NCBI GenBank assembly: GCA_910585765.1 | Contig: CAJUES010000069.1 | Location: 1,360-16,306, forward strand | Source: an uncultured Lachnospiraceae bacterium | GTDB lineage: Bacteria > Bacillota > Clostridia > Lachnospirales > Lachnospiraceae | Length of the DNA stretch: 14,947 nt | Direction of reading: 5' to 3' | Shown here: positions 14,500 through 14,947 of the stretch, one piece after another | Layout of the letters: the number at the start of each line of letters is the position of its first letter | Position numbering within the stretch: position 1 is the first letter of the stretch | The notes under the pieces: generated by a model | Told to the model about the DNA's origin: nothing | The model's input: only the letters and a program-made list of their open reading frames with translations | Databases searched by the model: none | Position numbers and translations under genes: made by a program

Positions 14500-14706
14500 T
14501 CATGCTTTCTGCGCATCCAAAAGTGCCAGCAGTGCCTCCTCGCTCTCGCTCACCCACGCGTCCTCCTCCTGCTCGTTCAGCCCCAGATACTGGGCGAGCG
14601 TGCACGCCTCGTCGCTCATCCCCCACTCATAGCAGTAATCATCGATCGCCTCAAACGCGATCTCCCCCGCAAGATAGCGCTCCTTGAATTTCCTGGTGTT
14701 GTCCAT
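14500..14706 (-). CDS. Small acidic hypothetical protein (68 residues)
   Basis: The 68-residue product begins MDNTRKFKERYLAGEIAFEA and ends in an acidic, alanine- and leucine-rich helix (ESEEALLALLDAQKA). It is soluble, probably all-helical, and has no cysteine pair, signal or membrane segment. I do not recognise a family. It is likely real: GGAGG lies eight bases before the ATG, a promoter lies about 36 bases upstream, and it is placed directly before GH95 with its stop overlapping an alternative GH95 ATG. It is probably co-transcribed with GH95 and yitT. A role as a small regulator or accessory protein is possible but nothing in the sequence shows it. Confidence 0.75.
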   Translation of the reverse strand: MDNTRKFKERYLAGEIAFEAIDDYCYEWGMSDEACTLAQYLGLNEQEEDAWVSESEEALLALLDAQKA

Positions 14707-14741
14707 GTCGGTTCCCTCCCGTCTTTTTCTCTATCCATTTT

Positions 14742-14771
14742 ATCATACTCCCATGCGAAATTCCACTTCAA
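14742..14771 (-). promoter_or_regulatory. Promoter of the GH95 operon (-35 TTGAAG, 18 bp, -10 TATGAT)
   Basis: On the minus strand TTGAAG (14771-14766) and TATGAT (14747-14742) are 18 bases apart. TAAAAT directly follows and is an alternative -10. It lies 36 bases before the ATG of the 68-residue gene and is divergent from the promoter at 14885-14913. Confidence 0.55.
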
Positions 14772-14805
14772 ATACAATCTGTTACATCTGTTTTAAGGAT
14801 CTGGT

Positions 14806-14867
14806 GTTACTGTTCAACTCGTCAATAAAAGTAGTGAAAAACGTGCGCCAAAATGCTTAACAGTAAC
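14806..14867. repeat. Separated inverted repeat GTTACTGTT / AACAGTAAC
   Basis: GTTACTGTT at 14806-14814 and AACAGTAAC at 14859-14867 are perfect complements 44 bases apart. Each half is also next to a copy of GATCTGG in the same orientation (14798-14804 and 14868-14874). The segment lies between two divergent promoters and contains no gene. It could be a regulator site pair or the ends of a small repeat. Confidence 0.5.
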
Positions 14868-14884
14868 GATCTGGTTTTCATGTC

Positions 14885-14913
14885 TTGACAAACGCAGACT
14901 ATCGTGATAGTCT
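14885..14913 (+). promoter_or_regulatory. Consensus promoter for a gene beyond the right edge
   Basis: A perfect -35 TTGACA at 14885-14890 is followed after 17 bases by TAGTCT at 14908-14913 as -10. Transcription would start near 14920, leaving under 30 bases of transcript in the window. The -10 and half of the spacer lie inside a palindrome, so the promoter should be tightly repressed. Confidence 0.75.
14896..14913. promoter_or_regulatory. Palindromic operator O1
   Basis: AGACTATC-GT-GATAGTCT has perfect eight-base arms and covers the end of the spacer and all of the -10 of the plus-strand promoter. The size and shape fit a dimeric winged-helix (MarR-like) or TetR-like repressor; the regulator is not in the window and may be the first gene of the controlled transcript. 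Confidence 0.8.
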
Positions 14914-14925
14914 ATAGGTGAGCTC

Positions 14926-14943
14926 AGACTATTGCAATAGTCC
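14926..14943. promoter_or_regulatory. Palindromic operator O2
   Basis: AGACTATTGCAATAGTCC contains a 16-bp perfect palindrome (14927-14942) and shares AGACTAT...ATAGTC with O1. Its centre is 30 bp from that of O1, close to three helical turns, so two repressor dimers would sit on the same face of the DNA. It lies about 6-23 bases after the expected transcription start. Confidence 0.8.
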
Positions 14944-14947
14944 AAAA

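Overview
This window looks like a metagenomic or draft-assembly contig end from an anaerobic, Gram-positive gut-type Firmicute, most likely a Lachnospiraceae member. That placement is inference from strong AGGAGG-type ribosome binding sites, a YitT/DUF2179 protein, a PepF-type peptidase, a BrnTA pair and glycoside hydrolases of plant-polysaccharide type; no rRNA or tRNA is present to test it. The first 35 bases are not genomic: they match the Illumina TruSeq read-2 adapter.

Left region (36-2873, AT-rich, all minus strand): a surface-polysaccharide export operon read right to left. It holds an ABC-2 permease, its ATPase, a putative glycosyltransferase and the first 16 codons of a further gene cut by the contig end. 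A promoter lies near 2693 and the ilvE terminator near 2795-2837 separates it from the next region. Base composition changes sharply here, suggesting acquisition or replacement of the polysaccharide locus.

Central region (2874-6660, GC-richer, minus strand): a branched-chain aminotransferase (ilvE), dihydrofolate reductase (folA), a beta-CASP metallo-beta-lactamase-fold RNase-like protein, and a BrnT/BrnA toxin-antitoxin pair inserted just upstream of it. A 19-21 base direct repeat brackets the toxin-antitoxin pair. The ilvE promoter overlaps the folA stop codon, and a terminator-like hairpin sits about 30 bases before folA.

Right region (6660-14947): a plus-strand GH31 alpha-xylosidase (YicI type) is divergent from brnT and convergent, across a 17-bp perfect bidirectional terminator, with a minus-strand group. 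That group reads, from its promoter near 14742-14771: a 68-residue hypothetical protein, a GH95 enzyme (fucosidase or L-galactosidase), a YitT membrane protein and an M3 oligoendopeptidase. Neither glycoside hydrolase has a visible signal peptide, so both probably act in the cytoplasm on imported oligosaccharides, for example from xyloglucan or substituted xylan.

The last 60 bases carry a consensus plus-strand promoter with two palindromic operators 30 bp apart, controlling a gene beyond the window. The yitT-pepF spacer is unusually hairpin-rich and holds a small ORF overlapping the pepF start. No CRISPR array, insertion sequence, phage module or clear new defence system is visible. The least explained signals are the hairpin-rich spacer, the repeat-bracketed BrnTA pair and the tandem operators.
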